DNA from: Hortaea werneckii
Lineage: Eukaryota > Ascomycota > Dothideomycetes > Mycosphaerellales > Teratosphaeriaceae
DNA length: 64,000 nucleotides
Assembly (NCBI GenBank): GCA_037044905.1
Contig: JBAOKB010000077.1
Location: 558,001-622,000, forward strand
Direction of reading: 5' to 3'
Part shown: one piece after another, positions 33,041 to 43,211 of the stretch
Layout: the number at the start of each line of letters is the position of its first letter
Numbering within the stretch: the stretch's first letter is position 1
The notes under the pieces: generated by a model
Database searches by the model: none
Told to the model about the DNA's origin: nothing
The model's input: the letters and a program-made list of their open reading frames with translations, nothing else
Position numbers and translations under genes: made by a program

Positions 33041-34559
33041 GTTCCTTACAACCTTATCGATACCCAATTGCTATCAATGAGGCTGTACCGCCTACGGAGG
33101 AGCGAATGTGTAGGTCAGCAGGAATGCTGGAGACGTGCGCCCGCGACTTAGATGTAGGACATGGCAAGTGATGACTGTGGTTTTGGAGGAAGTCACGAGC
33201 GGATGGAGGGGATGTTGTCATGGAACCGGCGTGTGCCATTGGTCCTGATAAAGACTGGTCAAGCCCAAGGCATGGTATCAGAGTTCCCAGCCGAGCCTTG
33301 TAACGCTCGTATGTCATCCCGGATCTTGCTTTCCTTAGCGCGTGCCCGCGCCCCAATCGAGTAAGTGAGCACACGACTAAGCCACACAAATGCACCTGTA
33401 ACAAATTTCACTTTACCCCATTGCCCGTCTCACCAACGGCTCTCATCACCGCCAAACCGCTCCGTTATCTTATTATTCGTTGACGAATTCAGCATACTTC
33501 ACACCCAGTCTCCTTGAAAGGCATGCATTGCTAGAAAAGCGTCACAGGATTCCTGACGCCTACGTCCTCACGTCTGCCCTGTCTCGTCTCTCCAGACTCG
33601 CTTAATGATCGTAATTCACTCGCGTAAAGTGCGCGGGCCCAATCGATTTGCACATCGTTGAGAATGTCACTGCGACGGGATGGTTGATCAACTTTTGCCC
33701 GTATACCAGCAGCGCAGTCTCCCATGGCCTCGCCTCTCCGAAGCGACTTTCTAGCCTCCATGCTTTCGCCATACATCTTGCTCACTGTCCCGTTGGGCAG
33801 GCACAAGGCTGAAACCATGCGTGTTGCTACAACTGCCGGCATACGGCTCTCAAGGTGGCTCCATCCAGATGCAGCTGTTGAGCTGGGCACTATCTGCGTT
33901 GCTATCAATCATGACAATTTTCCACCAGCATTACATGGAATATTCACGCTGGTCCCACATGGCGACGCTGGAAAATGCTAAGGCATGCGAATAGAAGGCG
34001 CTGGAAGCTCGCATTGAACTCGGCGTGATAACCTGCGATATACCGTAGCTGCACAACAGCTGCCGAGCACACAATTTGCATTTGAACAATGAATGACACA
34101 TTGTCCAGTCGCCGCGCAGAATTGTTTGGCAGTGTATAGTTCTCACGCATGGGCCTGAAAAGAAAAGTCTTATGGTTGGACTTGCCTTTGCAACCGATGC
34201 TCAAAAGTGACTAACGCCCAGTAGCGAAGCAATTGGCCCGCGATGCTGGCATATCCTCACGAAGGCCTCGACTCCTCAAATCATTTGCTGACGTGATCTT
34301 TGACCCTACACTGAGCTTAGTCATATCTACAAAGGAACAGCATACTATGTATGTATGATACGTCTTTTCACTGATCTTGAGAGCAAGGACGTCTGCACGA
34401 ATCCGGCTCACAGTAAAGAATGTAATTGCTACGGAGTGGAACACACCTGAGCAGATAAAATATGGCAGAAACAAAGCCCGAAAGAACAAGGTCGAATTTC
34501 CGGCCTTGTTGACAAACACACAACCGACAAGACGCCTTGCCATCCTCGATGTGTAGCAT
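33041..34559. other. Intergenic region (1.5 kb)
   Basis: It holds the 5' flank of the SPX gene and 3' flank of the cutinase. Open frames (33531-33908, 33931-34204) are short, overlapping and without domains. No repeat or RNA gene was recognised. Confidence 0.45.
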
Positions 34560-35391
34560 TCAGGCATCTCCAATGCGGTCAGAGAGGAAATCCACGGCAT
34601 CATCAACTGCAAGATGTCAACATGGTCCCCTTTAAGCCAAAGGAGGGCGTTTCGCTGCAAGTACTTACCATCGTCTCCGTAAGATAGGTGGCCAGCCGTG
34701 ACCGTAAGTGTGCCGTAGCAAACGCCGTCCGTAAGCGCGCAGATGGTCTCGACTTTGTCATTAGGGAAGTTCGGGATGTTGCCGTTCTCTTGAGCATTGC
34801 GAGTGTTTCCGTAAAGCACAACGCCAGCGATCTGGTTCTGGATGGTCGACGACAGACGGCGAATGGATGCAACCATCACAGCAGCACCTTGGCTATACAT
34901 GCCGTCAGCTGTGTAAATGCAGGGGAGGTGAAGACTTCTACTTGCCTGTAACCACCCGCGACGACCGTGGACCCGGGACACTTGGTGTTGGCCAAAGTGA
35001 AGAGCCTGATGGCTTCATTGTAGGCATCCGACGTAGTCCCCTCCGGCAAGAAGTTGGCGGCCAGAGTTGCGTCGTACGGATCCCCAACACCTTGACAAGC
35101 GACGCTAAGACTGCCATACTCTCGCTTCAGACGGTTACATGTTGGAGGGCCCACCGAACCACCCTGCCAGGCGTCAGCTGCGAACATAACATTGTGATTC
35201 AGACGAGTACTGACCAGGTTGCCAATCTCTGTCGATCCCCTAGCAAAGATAAAGATGATGTCCCGGCAACTACCAAGAGTGAGCTCGTTTGCAGTCGTGC
35301 CCACAGCTCCAATTTGGCGTTCGACGAGGTCGCTAACTGGAGCAGCTGCTACGTAAGCGGCCAGGCTCAGGAGGGCAGCGGTGAACTTCAT
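34560..35391 (-). CDS. Cutinase (secreted alpha/beta hydrolase)
   Basis: Exons 35391-34946, 34892-34669 and 34606-34560 give 238 aa. The signal peptide is MKFTAALLSLAAYVAAAPV, followed by a possible Kex2-like site ERQ. Cutinase motifs are LGSCRDIIFIFARGSTEIGN, GYSQG (nucleophile serine, split by intron 1), TDGVCYG with the catalytic Asp next to a disulfide Cys, and GHLSYGDD with the catalytic His. Cutinases hydrolyse the plant polyester cutin and similar esters, which suits a plant-associated or saprotrophic fungus. Intron 1 (34945-34893) uses a GC donor, AG|GCAAGT, with CTGAC upstream of the TATAG acceptor. Intron 2 (34668-34607) is GT-AG. The frame is intact. Confidence 0.95.
34893..34945 (-). 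other. GC-AG intron splitting the cutinase GxSxG codon
   Basis: The donor is AG|GCAAGTAG, the ideal GC-AG consensus. Splicing restores GGT TAC AG|C CAA GGT, i.e. Gly-Tyr-Ser-Gln-Gly. The nucleophile serine codon itself is split 2+1. Confidence 0.88.
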
Positions 35392-37818
35392 TGTGAATCG
35401 GTTTAGATGTGATCTATGGAACCTTGTTGAACGATTGGATCTGCAAAAGAGAGATCGATAAGCGAACGATAGTATGATGAAGGTGGGTTCTTAGAGATGT
35501 TGCTTGCTGCTCTGCTGTTCATTCGAAATAGAAGGGCGACAGTCTCTTATTTATGCGCATCGAAATGCCCTTTCTGCCTCGGTAGGTTTCCTTCCAACAC
35601 AAGAGCTGAAAGATGGTGTATGCCCAATATGCCATCTTCCTCGGTAAGTTGCCTGCCCAGAGCAGGTGGCGCTGCCTGGTAGCATCATGCTACTGGATTA
35701 GTGCTGCATCGAACAAGGACAGGCCAAGTTAGAGCGTGCTCAAGTGCAAGGAGCAAGTACCACCTGAGTGGGCAGTAATGTCTTGGTCTCACTTGACGGC
35801 GGTACATTTGTCTGGCGTGGGACTTTGCCTTTCGGACGGAGACTCGTATATAGAAAGCTCAAGTCAAATGCATAAGTTAGGGAATTTCCGCGCCAATAGT
35901 TGCCTCAAATTCTTTGAACCATGTACGCGAGAGGTAATGTGAGTACTGATCTCTGCACGAGGATCCACATGGAGGCCACGCTGACAAGAGCCAATAATGC
36001 TCGCATGGGGCATACGTTGTACGGCGACTTCGAGAAGCCCATCGGTCGAATGAGCCATGTCGAAGCGGGGCCTTTTTTTCTAAGCATTTAAGACCTCTGG
36101 TATGATCGGCACATGGAGGGGCATGAGCTCTGATTGCGGTTCACACACCGAGCGGTTCGAGCTGGAAGCTGGGACTTGTGGATGCTGTTGCTCTTGTTGC
36201 ATTATTGTCCTCAAGAAGTCTTGCGTCCTTACTGTGCCCACCCCGGACCGGAGTTTGTTTTGAATATGGTCTTTGCGAGTTCCTACTCACTATGCTTGTA
36301 ACTGCGCTGCATCTCATTGACCCCTTGAGAAAGTCGATCAGGATGCCTTGTAAACCTAGGATAAATGCAGACAATGGCCCGATGGATGTGCAGGCAATAT
36401 CGGCTGTACCTGGTATAGTGGGATCCCCGCAATGCTTGGCTGCTGCACCGGTACATCTAGTTTCGTCCACGCGCATCAGCATCTCCTGTCACGCGTCTGG
36501 GTCTTCCCTTCTCCCTAATGTCCTTGCGCTGGACGTATGTCGGGACCGATCGGGCAAAAAACTTGAAGAGAGCTCTAGCATGGTTCTCTGCCTCGGTCTT
36601 CTCTCTCTTCTTCAGGCTCGCATTGGCTGGAGCTTACTACTTTGTATGCAGCTTGGTTCTCCGCATGACTGCAACACGGATTGCCGCTGTGTAGATATGC
36701 GACGTGAGAGGCCTTTGCGGTGGAGAGCCGACCGAACTTCAGCTTTGGTGACGATAGCAGATAGCTCTCTGATTGCATGGTCTCTTCCAAGGGAGATTTG
36801 CCTAAATGATACACCGAGCCCGCTAAAGCAAACGATGAAGCCTAAGCAACGGTGTTGTTTGCAACGTGTGAAGGCAGTATGCTCTAATGCGAGCACCGAG
36901 ACCAGCCTTCCTCTCAAGTTGCGAGACCACGCAAACTCACCGATAGTTCCTCCCGCGTGGAAATAAGTCCAAGGAGTACATGCTTTTTTGTAGGAGCGAT
37001 AGATGAAGGCCCTTCGAGTGACGACAGCGGGTAAGATTGGGAGGCAAGACATGGTTGATCTATTGCCTACGACTGAGGGCGTTTCTCACTGATGAAACAG
37101 ACGGGGAGAGCGATAGTCTCGGGCGGACAATCGTAGTAGTCTTTCATGCAGTAAGTTGACCTCGCGACGAGTCCTTTACTGATCTTTCTCCGCATAGCGA
37201 GACCATTCACTGTTGCAACACCGGTTGGTTGCATGGGTGGGCAAGACTGAGACATGGCGAAGACCTGAGGCTTTCGCTTTCCTGGCCTTCCAGTGGTTCG
37301 CATGTGTGGACCGTCGGCAAGAGCCGCAGCGGGCGCTGCCGCCCCGCACCTTGTTCTTGTCTTTCGCAGCCCACGTCAATTGACATCCACCACCACATCG
37401 CCAGCACAACCAGCGCTGGTGGGAGAAGTCGTGCAGGAGAAGCACGAGCAACATTCCGCATCCGCCGACATAGCGTACGAATTGCGCGCCCCGACAGCAA
37501 GCAAAGAGTCGGGACGCCCATAACCCGCCTCATCCTCAATTCGACTGCCCTCACCGATCCGCGAATTTTCAGGCACAGTGCGAACGGCTCCAATGTGCAC
37601 TCTGCACGATGTCCAGATCCTTGGCCACGGAGTTGACTATTTTCCTTGAGCCGCCAGTTTCTTGAGATCTTTTCGGTAGACTTTCAGTCAGTTAAATCAC
37701 TCACCGCACGGCAGCATTCAGCGCGCCGGACTCAGGAAACAGCGGCTCTCGGTCCTTGTCACTCCTTATTATTTTCCGAAGCAGACTGTCCCAACAATCA
37801 CATCTGTCATTGGGCATC
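35392..37818. other. Gene-poor region (2.4 kb)
   Basis: No recognisable gene was found. The largest open frame, 36178-36966 (+), has several opposing frames on the minus strand and no domain. The left end is the cutinase promoter and the right end (37640-37818) the promoter of the R3H gene. A rapidly evolving or pseudogenised gene cannot be excluded. Confidence 0.4.
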
Positions 37819-40365
37819 ATGGCATCAGGGTCTTCTGGCGTAAGAGCCCAGCGGCCATCTTTTGCGAAAGTAAGGACACCAGAACTCTGGCATATCGGGC
37901 AGCACAGCCGTGCTAACGATCGACAGATCGCAGCAGCAGGATCTCAGCCCCCCAATGGCACACAAAAGTCAACTCAACAAACACCGTCTGGAAATCAAAG
38001 AGACCAGATAACATCTGCACCTCGTAACGACGTACAGGGCGTCACTCCTTTCACTCTCGCGTCAGACTCGGATCAAGCAAAAGGCCTACAAGTGCGTGTC
38101 CATAGCGTTGACGGAGTATCTCGTCAATCATCAGGCACAGCTGCCGCCAGTGGCTTGCTTGCACCTGCCATGTCGGAGGACTCGAACACACAGGTCTCCT
38201 CTGACAGTGGATCTGCTAAACCTCCGAGTCTTGACGGCAAGAGTGTGGCATCTGGCACAACCTTTGCGTTGGATGAGAAAGAGTCTTTGCGTCCCGATGA
38301 CAGTGCAAGCGCCAAGGCGGCTGATGACGAAGAAATCTTTTCTCCGCCGAACTCTAGCCTGCCAGCATCTCGCATGAGCTCTGATGATGCACGGGCATTC
38401 CACGACCAGCTTCGGGAAATATCATCCATGGACCCTCAGCGCCGGTCGATGACACCCCAAGGCTTTCGACAACCGTCGCTTCCTCAGAAGGGCGTGCTTT
38501 ATGTACCTCCCCAGGGTCCAGGTATGGGCGCAGTTCCAAACTCCAGAACAGATCCGGAACAACAATCTCCGGTCGACGTTCAGCCAGACCCCAAGCTTCT
38601 AGAGGCATTGGAAAGCCCCAGAGATCGCATATGGGTACTGAAGCTTGAGCAAGACATTTACGATTTCGTGAAAGACCCAAAAGAAGCTTCACTAAACCTG
38701 CCACAGTGCAATGCGTACCATCGCATGCTTGCTCACAAGATAGCCGACTATTACCTGCTAGGCCATATAGTCGACGACTCTGCTTCAGCTGTGCGTCTAT
38801 ACAAGACACCTAATTGTCGCATCCCACCCCCTTTGACGGGAATTACAACACCGTCAACAGCCGCGAGCACGCCACCTCCGCCCGCTCCACAGATGAAAAT
38901 TCTGCGACGAGGCATAGATGCCGGCCCTGTCTTGGCGAACGGATCCAATGTGCCCTCAAAGTCGGGCTCTGAAGATGGGAGCGAAGATGATAAGAAGCCG
39001 AAGCCACCCGCAACGCGCGAGGAACGGGAGGCCCGATATGAGGCTGCCCGGCTCCGTATCATGGGATCTGCAAAGCCTACTGAATCACCCGAGGACTCAC
39101 GACCAAAGAATGATTCGCGGTCAAGCTCAGTGACTGGCAAGAAATCGAAGAAGAAGCAACGCTCGAATAGCGAGGACGGCTTCGAGGCCAGGTCTGCCTA
39201 TAGCGCATACTACACGCCACCACACAATGCTCATGGCCTCAATGCGTCATCATACGGGTTTCCACCCTTCATGGACTCAGCTCAGGGACAGCAATCAGCA
39301 ACTCCAGTAGCGTTTCATCAGTCAGTAGCACCCCAGGGATTTTCACCCTACGCCGCACAAATGGCTTCTGGCATACCGTGGGCTGCTCAAGGGTTTCCAG
39401 CCGGCGGCGGCACAAACCAATCTTCTTGGCCTCAGCAACCGCAGCATGGGTTTGACCTCGCAGCCAACTTTCAACAAGCAATGTCATTCCAGCCACCGGC
39501 GCAGTCAACGCAAGCTTCCAATGCTTCGCCGTATCAGCAGCAGTACTACGGTGGCCACCAGGCTTGGACGTCGCAGGGTTATCCAACATCTAATGGACAG
39601 GGTAACCCGCCAAGCAGTGCATACTTTCCTGGCAATCAGTGCCGCCCGCAGTCGTCAGCGGGAAACCAGGGTAACCAGAATTACCAGTACGGACAGCTCC
39701 CTAGCCAGGCGTTGGGTAGACCCCCAAGCAAGCTCGAGCATCCTCTACCAGGCAGCTACAAAGGCAAGCATTTCAACCCGCAGAGCCAGACATTCGTACC
39801 AGGCCAACAGGGCGAGCAGGTAGAAGAACCTCAACATGTCCCGCCTCATGTTAGCGCGACGAATCAGCAAAGCTTCGGCTTTAACTATGCGGGTCAGCAT
39901 TTACGCCAGGCCTCTGCCCCCATGCAAGGTCCGGTATATGGCTCGCCTCGACAGACATCTGGCTCATCTTCAACTCAAGGACTGTCACAGCCAATGATGC
40001 ATCCGCTTCCGCAGCCAGTCTTCCCACGTCAACCTTCGCCGAATGTACCACTCCCGCCAAAACCTAGCACTACTCCGCAGAAGCCTGTTCTGCAACAGCA
40101 GCAGCTTTCAACGCCATCACCCACTACGACAAATGTGAACCAGAACAGCAGTATTTCCAAATGGGGCACACCCGCCTCGCTACCAGCGAAGCCGCCACCC
40201 TCTGCTGAGCCTTTCGACCCGGGCAAATTTTCCCAGATGCAGCGTCAGCCATCGTATCAAGCCGCTCTCCCAACGCGTGCATCTAGCGGGCAAATAAGCT
40301 TCGGTTCCATGCCTCCACTGGGTGGAGACTTCGGGGTGAACGGTGTGAGCAGTCAGCGGCAGTAA
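37819..40365 (+). CDS. R3H and SUZ domain RNA-binding protein
   Basis: Exons 37819-37869 and 37927-40365 flank a 57-nt intron (GTAAGG...CTAAC...ACAG). The intron is in frame and could be mistaken for coding. Length is 829 aa. The start MASGSSGVRAQRPSFAK was chosen over the in-frame ATG 63 bases upstream because it gives a compact N-terminus and normal splicing. The R3H domain reads DRIWVLKLEQDIYDFVKDP, NAYHRMLAHKIADYYLLGH. A SUZ-like segment follows (REEREARYEAARLRIMGS), then a long Gln/Pro/Ser/Gly-rich, disordered C-terminus. R3H-SUZ proteins bind single-stranded RNA and regulate mRNA. The frame is intact over 2.4 kb. Confidence 0.88.
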   Translation: MASGSSGVRAQRPSFAKVRTPELWHIGQHSRANDRQIAAAGSQPPNGTQKSTQQTPSGNQRDQITSAPRNDVQGVTPFTLASDSDQAKGLQVRVHSVDGVSRQSSGTAAASGLLAPAMSEDSNTQVSSDSGSAKPPSLDGKSVASGTTFALDEKESLRPDDSASAKAADDEEIFSPPNSSLPASRMSSDDARAFHDQLREISSMDPQRRSMTPQGFRQPSLPQKGVLYVPPQGPGMGAVPNSRTDPEQQSPVDVQPDPKLLEALESPRDRIWVLKLEQDIYDFVKDPKEASLNLPQCNAYHRMLAHKIADYYLLGHIVDDSASAVRLYKTPNCRIPPPLTGITTPSTAASTPPPPAPQMKILRRGIDAGPVLANGSNVPSKSGSEDGSEDDKKPKPPATREEREARYEAARLRIMGSAKPTESPEDSRPKNDSRSSSVTGKKSKKKQRSNSEDGFEARSAYSAYYTPPHNAHGLNASSYGFPPFMDSAQGQQSATPVAFHQSVAPQGFSPYAAQMASGIPWAAQGFPAGGGTNQSSWPQQPQHGFDLAANFQQAMSFQPPAQSTQASNASPYQQQYYGGHQAWTSQGYPTSNGQGNPPSSAYFPGNQCRPQSSAGNQGNQNYQYGQLPSQALGRPPSKLEHPLPGSYKGKHFNPQSQTFVPGQQGEQVEEPQHVPPHVSATNQQSFGFNYAGQHLRQASAPMQGPVYGSPRQTSGSSSTQGLSQPMMHPLPQPVFPRQPSPNVPLPPKPSTTPQKPVLQQQQLSTPSPTTTNVNQNSSISKWGTPASLPAKPPPSAEPFDPGKFSQMQRQPSYQAALPTRASSGQISFGSMPPLGGDFGVNGVSSQRQ

Positions 40366-40771
40366 GTGGTGAGATTGGCTCTCTGGTGTGCTTTCTTCCC
40401 GTCCGTCCTGTTTGCATAGTCTCAAGTAGCTAGCTGCATTAATTGCCATTGAGTATCTATCCATTCTCCTCCTATCTGCCTAGCAAAGTCCAGCCGAGCG
40501 TGGTCAGCGATGCGGCTTTGCTTAAGCTCCGCCAAATATGCATTTGTCATCTTAGCTTATTACTATGTATATGCAGCTCTTCTCAGCTCCCGTCAGCAAC
40601 CCATATGGCGAACCAAAGGAGCTTGGGGTTTACAAAATGGCCCAAGAGAACCGCGATTGTTTCTCTTCGAGCCTTACTCAGTGCAAGTTTCCCAAAGTTA
40701 CTTAGGTACCTGCATTCACGTCCCACGCTGCGAAGAAAAGTATCATATCCGAAGCCAGATCTGGTCTCACG
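40366..40771. other. Intergenic region R3H gene / orphan gene
   Basis: About 400 bases hold the 3' flank of the R3H gene and presumed promoter of the orphan ORF. Nothing else was recognised. Confidence 0.5.
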
Positions 40772-41518
40772 ATGAACCATGTCAATACTGCCGGCGTGCA
40801 CGTTGGAACGCAGATGCTCAACAGGCTGTTTAAGCCGGCATCCGCGACAACAACGGCTGGAGCCATCACGCCACCTAGGACCGCAGCGGAGCAGTCAGCA
40901 GTCGCCCACGCAAAGCTCCTCGCCCAGGACATACAGAAATACGGCGCACCCAAGTTTTCAAGCCTCAATCCTGACGGGCTCACGAACAACTGTGTACTAG
41001 TAACGCTGGCGTACCTCATGGGCCTCAAAAGTGTCAAAGATCTCAATCCTCAGATTCAGGCTACCTTCCAAGCTGAACAGACACCGGGTGGCATTTCTGA
41101 AGATACTATAGTAAAGATCTTGAGATTGACAGGGCGTGGATTCCGGTACGACTCCTGGGGACTTACATCGAGCGAGCTGGCGGGAAAGTACGCTGCGCAG
41201 AAACGCCGCAAGGAGACAGATCTTTGTGTTGAGTGGGGTGTCGAGGAGATTGCCATATGGTATAAGCGCCTAGATTCAATCGGCTCGGTTCAATCTGGGC
41301 ATTGTATTGTGCTGAAGGATCATTATTCTGGGGAAAGCTCGCGCGGTGATCGCATCGTCATGCCTGGAGCTTTCCCCGAGCAGTATGTCGATTACCAGGA
41401 AAGCTCTACGGGCGACAGTAGATGGTCTGAAGTTCGAGGCGATTGGTTGAATCAGATCGGAAAAGAGAAAGTAATCGTGGTCGGAGCCTTTGCGTTGGCA
41501 CCACCGCAAACGGTTTGA
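40772..41518 (+). CDS. Orphan protein with possible papain-fold (Tox-PL/deamidase-like) triad
   Basis: A single exon of 248 aa starting MNHVNTAGVHVGTQMLNRLF. There is no signal peptide or membrane segment. Residues 72-81 read NNCVLVTLAY with Cys74 at the start of a predicted helix. SGHCIVLKD holds His177, and YVDYQES holds Asp208 two residues before an acidic/Gln position. The order Cys, then His in a GH-hydrophobic strand, then Asp-Tyr-Gln resembles papain-fold deamidase/peptidase domains used in secreted or polymorphic toxins. This is pattern recognition only; a structural prediction would be needed to support it. Codon periodicity and length argue for a real gene. It stands alone between housekeeping genes. 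Confidence 0.6.
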   Translation: MNHVNTAGVHVGTQMLNRLFKPASATTTAGAITPPRTAAEQSAVAHAKLLAQDIQKYGAPKFSSLNPDGLTNNCVLVTLAYLMGLKSVKDLNPQIQATFQAEQTPGGISEDTIVKILRLTGRGFRYDSWGLTSSELAGKYAAQKRRKETDLCVEWGVEEIAIWYKRLDSIGSVQSGHCIVLKDHYSGESSRGDRIVMPGAFPEQYVDYQESSTGDSRWSEVRGDWLNQIGKEKVIVVGAFALAPPQTV

Positions 41519-42046
41519 GGATGGTGTTGAGTGGACATGTGGTTTGGGAACACAAGGAGCTCTATCTCCAAATTGACAATGCTCCTTGGACTATGACTAT
41601 TGCGGAGCCTAATGTGGTGTAGCTACAGTCCTCTCAAAGCATGCGCAGATAAAACTTTGGATAGAGCTTAGCATTAGACAAGACCAAAAACAGCAACAAC
41701 GAAGTGCTGAACTCATAATGTCGATTGATGTACATACAAATGAATTCATGGATACATAGGGTTGCATAGTATGTCCTATCCATCGGAAAGCGTGGATCAG
41801 CTGATGATCCCTGCCCAACTGCGTCATGACCGTCCGTCTGCACATTCGCGACATCTTCTCGTCTCTGCAACGCATTAACCTCATCAACTCCCCAAGAGAA
41901 TCTCCTAATCGCGATTATATTCGAAAACACGAATTAGGCGGTGTAACACAGTCCTAAAATAGCCCGGGCATCTTATTGTCGTAGCCGCTCCTAGCTACAT
42001 GACAGCTTAAATCACCACACGAGCATCACGAACTGAAGGCACCACA
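41519..42046. other. Intergenic region
   Basis: No gene or repeat was recognised. Overlapping minus-strand frames at 41609-41930 have no domain. Confidence 0.45.
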
Positions 42047-42523
42047 ATGGGCGCTCGTCTCTCACAACCAAAGGGCCCGGCAGGGACAACGGAGGCTTCA
42101 GTCCCGAGCAGGCCTGGACCCCCGCCATCGCCAGCAAAGCCATTCCCACGTCGGATCAATAGCCGAACGATCGTTGCTCCAGTAGCAGCATTCACCATGG
42201 CATGCATTTTGTTCGTGTACGCTCGCACCAGCATAAGAGCCGCCAAGGAGAATGCGCAGAGACATAGGGATGCGGACAGCGGCGGACAGGGGCTGGATCT
42301 GTATAACGAGCAAAGAAGACGGCACGGTAGAGCTGAGCGGTTAGAAAAGGGCGGTAATACGATTACGGAGCTTGCCGGAGAGGCGAGAAGGCAGCTACTT
42401 GGATCAAAGGCGAAGGAAGCAGGAAATCAGGAGCAGGTTACAAGCGTCAAGAGTGATGAGGAGGAGAGGTTGAGGGCTTTGAAGGAGAAGATGGGCAAGA
42501 GGACCAACTCTGGAGACGATTGA
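42047..42523 (+). CDS. Small single-pass membrane protein of unknown function
   Basis: A single exon of 158 aa. The Pro-rich, basic N-terminus (MGARLSQPKGPAGTTEASVP) is followed by one hydrophobic helix, TIVAPVAAFTMACILFVYAR, at about residues 41-60. The rest is a charged, probably coiled helical tail (IRAAKENAQRHRDADS, EEERLRALKEKMGKR). The N-terminal Gly followed by a basic region raises the possibility of N-myristoylation (MGARLS), which is inference. The organisation resembles small mitochondrial or ER tail proteins, but no family was recognised. Confidence 0.6.
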   Translation: MGARLSQPKGPAGTTEASVPSRPGPPPSPAKPFPRRINSRTIVAPVAAFTMACILFVYARTSIRAAKENAQRHRDADSGGQGLDLYNEQRRRHGRAERLEKGGNTITELAGEARRQLLGSKAKEAGNQEQVTSVKSDEEERLRALKEKMGKRTNSGDD

Positions 42524-43211
42524 ATTGAATGCGGCACGGAGCCTCTCAGCCAGCTCTGCTACTCGTATGCTACTCGCAGTTCACTCGAATTGGCCCGCTA
42601 TAGAACTAGACAAGGCCTCGGAACCGAGAGATGGTTGCGTCTACATGCAGGACCCGCGTGATGCACAGCTGTGCACCGCCCACTGCACTTTGCCCTCGGC
42701 CGGATGCATGTGGAAACGTGGCAGATGCGGGTCTTGCAGCTATCCTTTAGGCAAAGCTATCCACTGTCATGCCGACAAGCACTCGACATTGTGCTCGAGG
42801 CAGTCTGCCCTCCTAAACGGCACTTGGGATGAAAGAGACTGCCGCGTCCTCAAGGGAGAGACAAGATTCTTCCAATGCAGGCTTTGTCATGCCAAAGCCA
42901 CGTCCCAGATCTTATGGACAACTCTTCTTCGGCAGACTTGTGCGCATGTGAGCATCAATGTCTGTTCCTCAAACTTAGAAACCGGTCGTCGTCAACTGCT
43001 GCCGCCAATCAAACATTGAGCTAGATCATGTAGAGCGCCTGTACGTCTCATCAAGCGCAACCCGGCATTACATGTCATCTTCTTATCGTTGAACCTGTAA
43101 TTAGACTGTTCCACATGTAAAAATCTCGTGGACCCAAACCTTTTAAAGCTGATCACAAGAGCGTTCGACAAATAGCGTTGCTACATGCACCAGTTCTCGG
43201 CAAGAGAACTC
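42524..43211. other. Convergent 3' intergenic region
   Basis: This lies between the small membrane protein (+) and the DNA glycosylase (-). A Cys-rich open frame (42567-43019, +) is noted under rejected items. No other feature was seen. Confidence 0.45.

Noticed and set aside
36178..36966. 262-codon plus-strand frame and opposing minus-strand frames
   Set aside because: No motif was recognised on either strand and no splice arrangement gave a familiar family; left as unresolved intergenic sequence.
40772..41518. Calling the orphan gene a secreted effector
   Set aside because: The N-terminus is polar, with no signal peptide, so only the possible papain-fold pattern is reported.
42567..43019. 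Cys-rich open frame after the small membrane protein
   Set aside because: No signal peptide at the first ATG and no recognisable cysteine framework; it starts within the probable 3' UTR of the previous gene.
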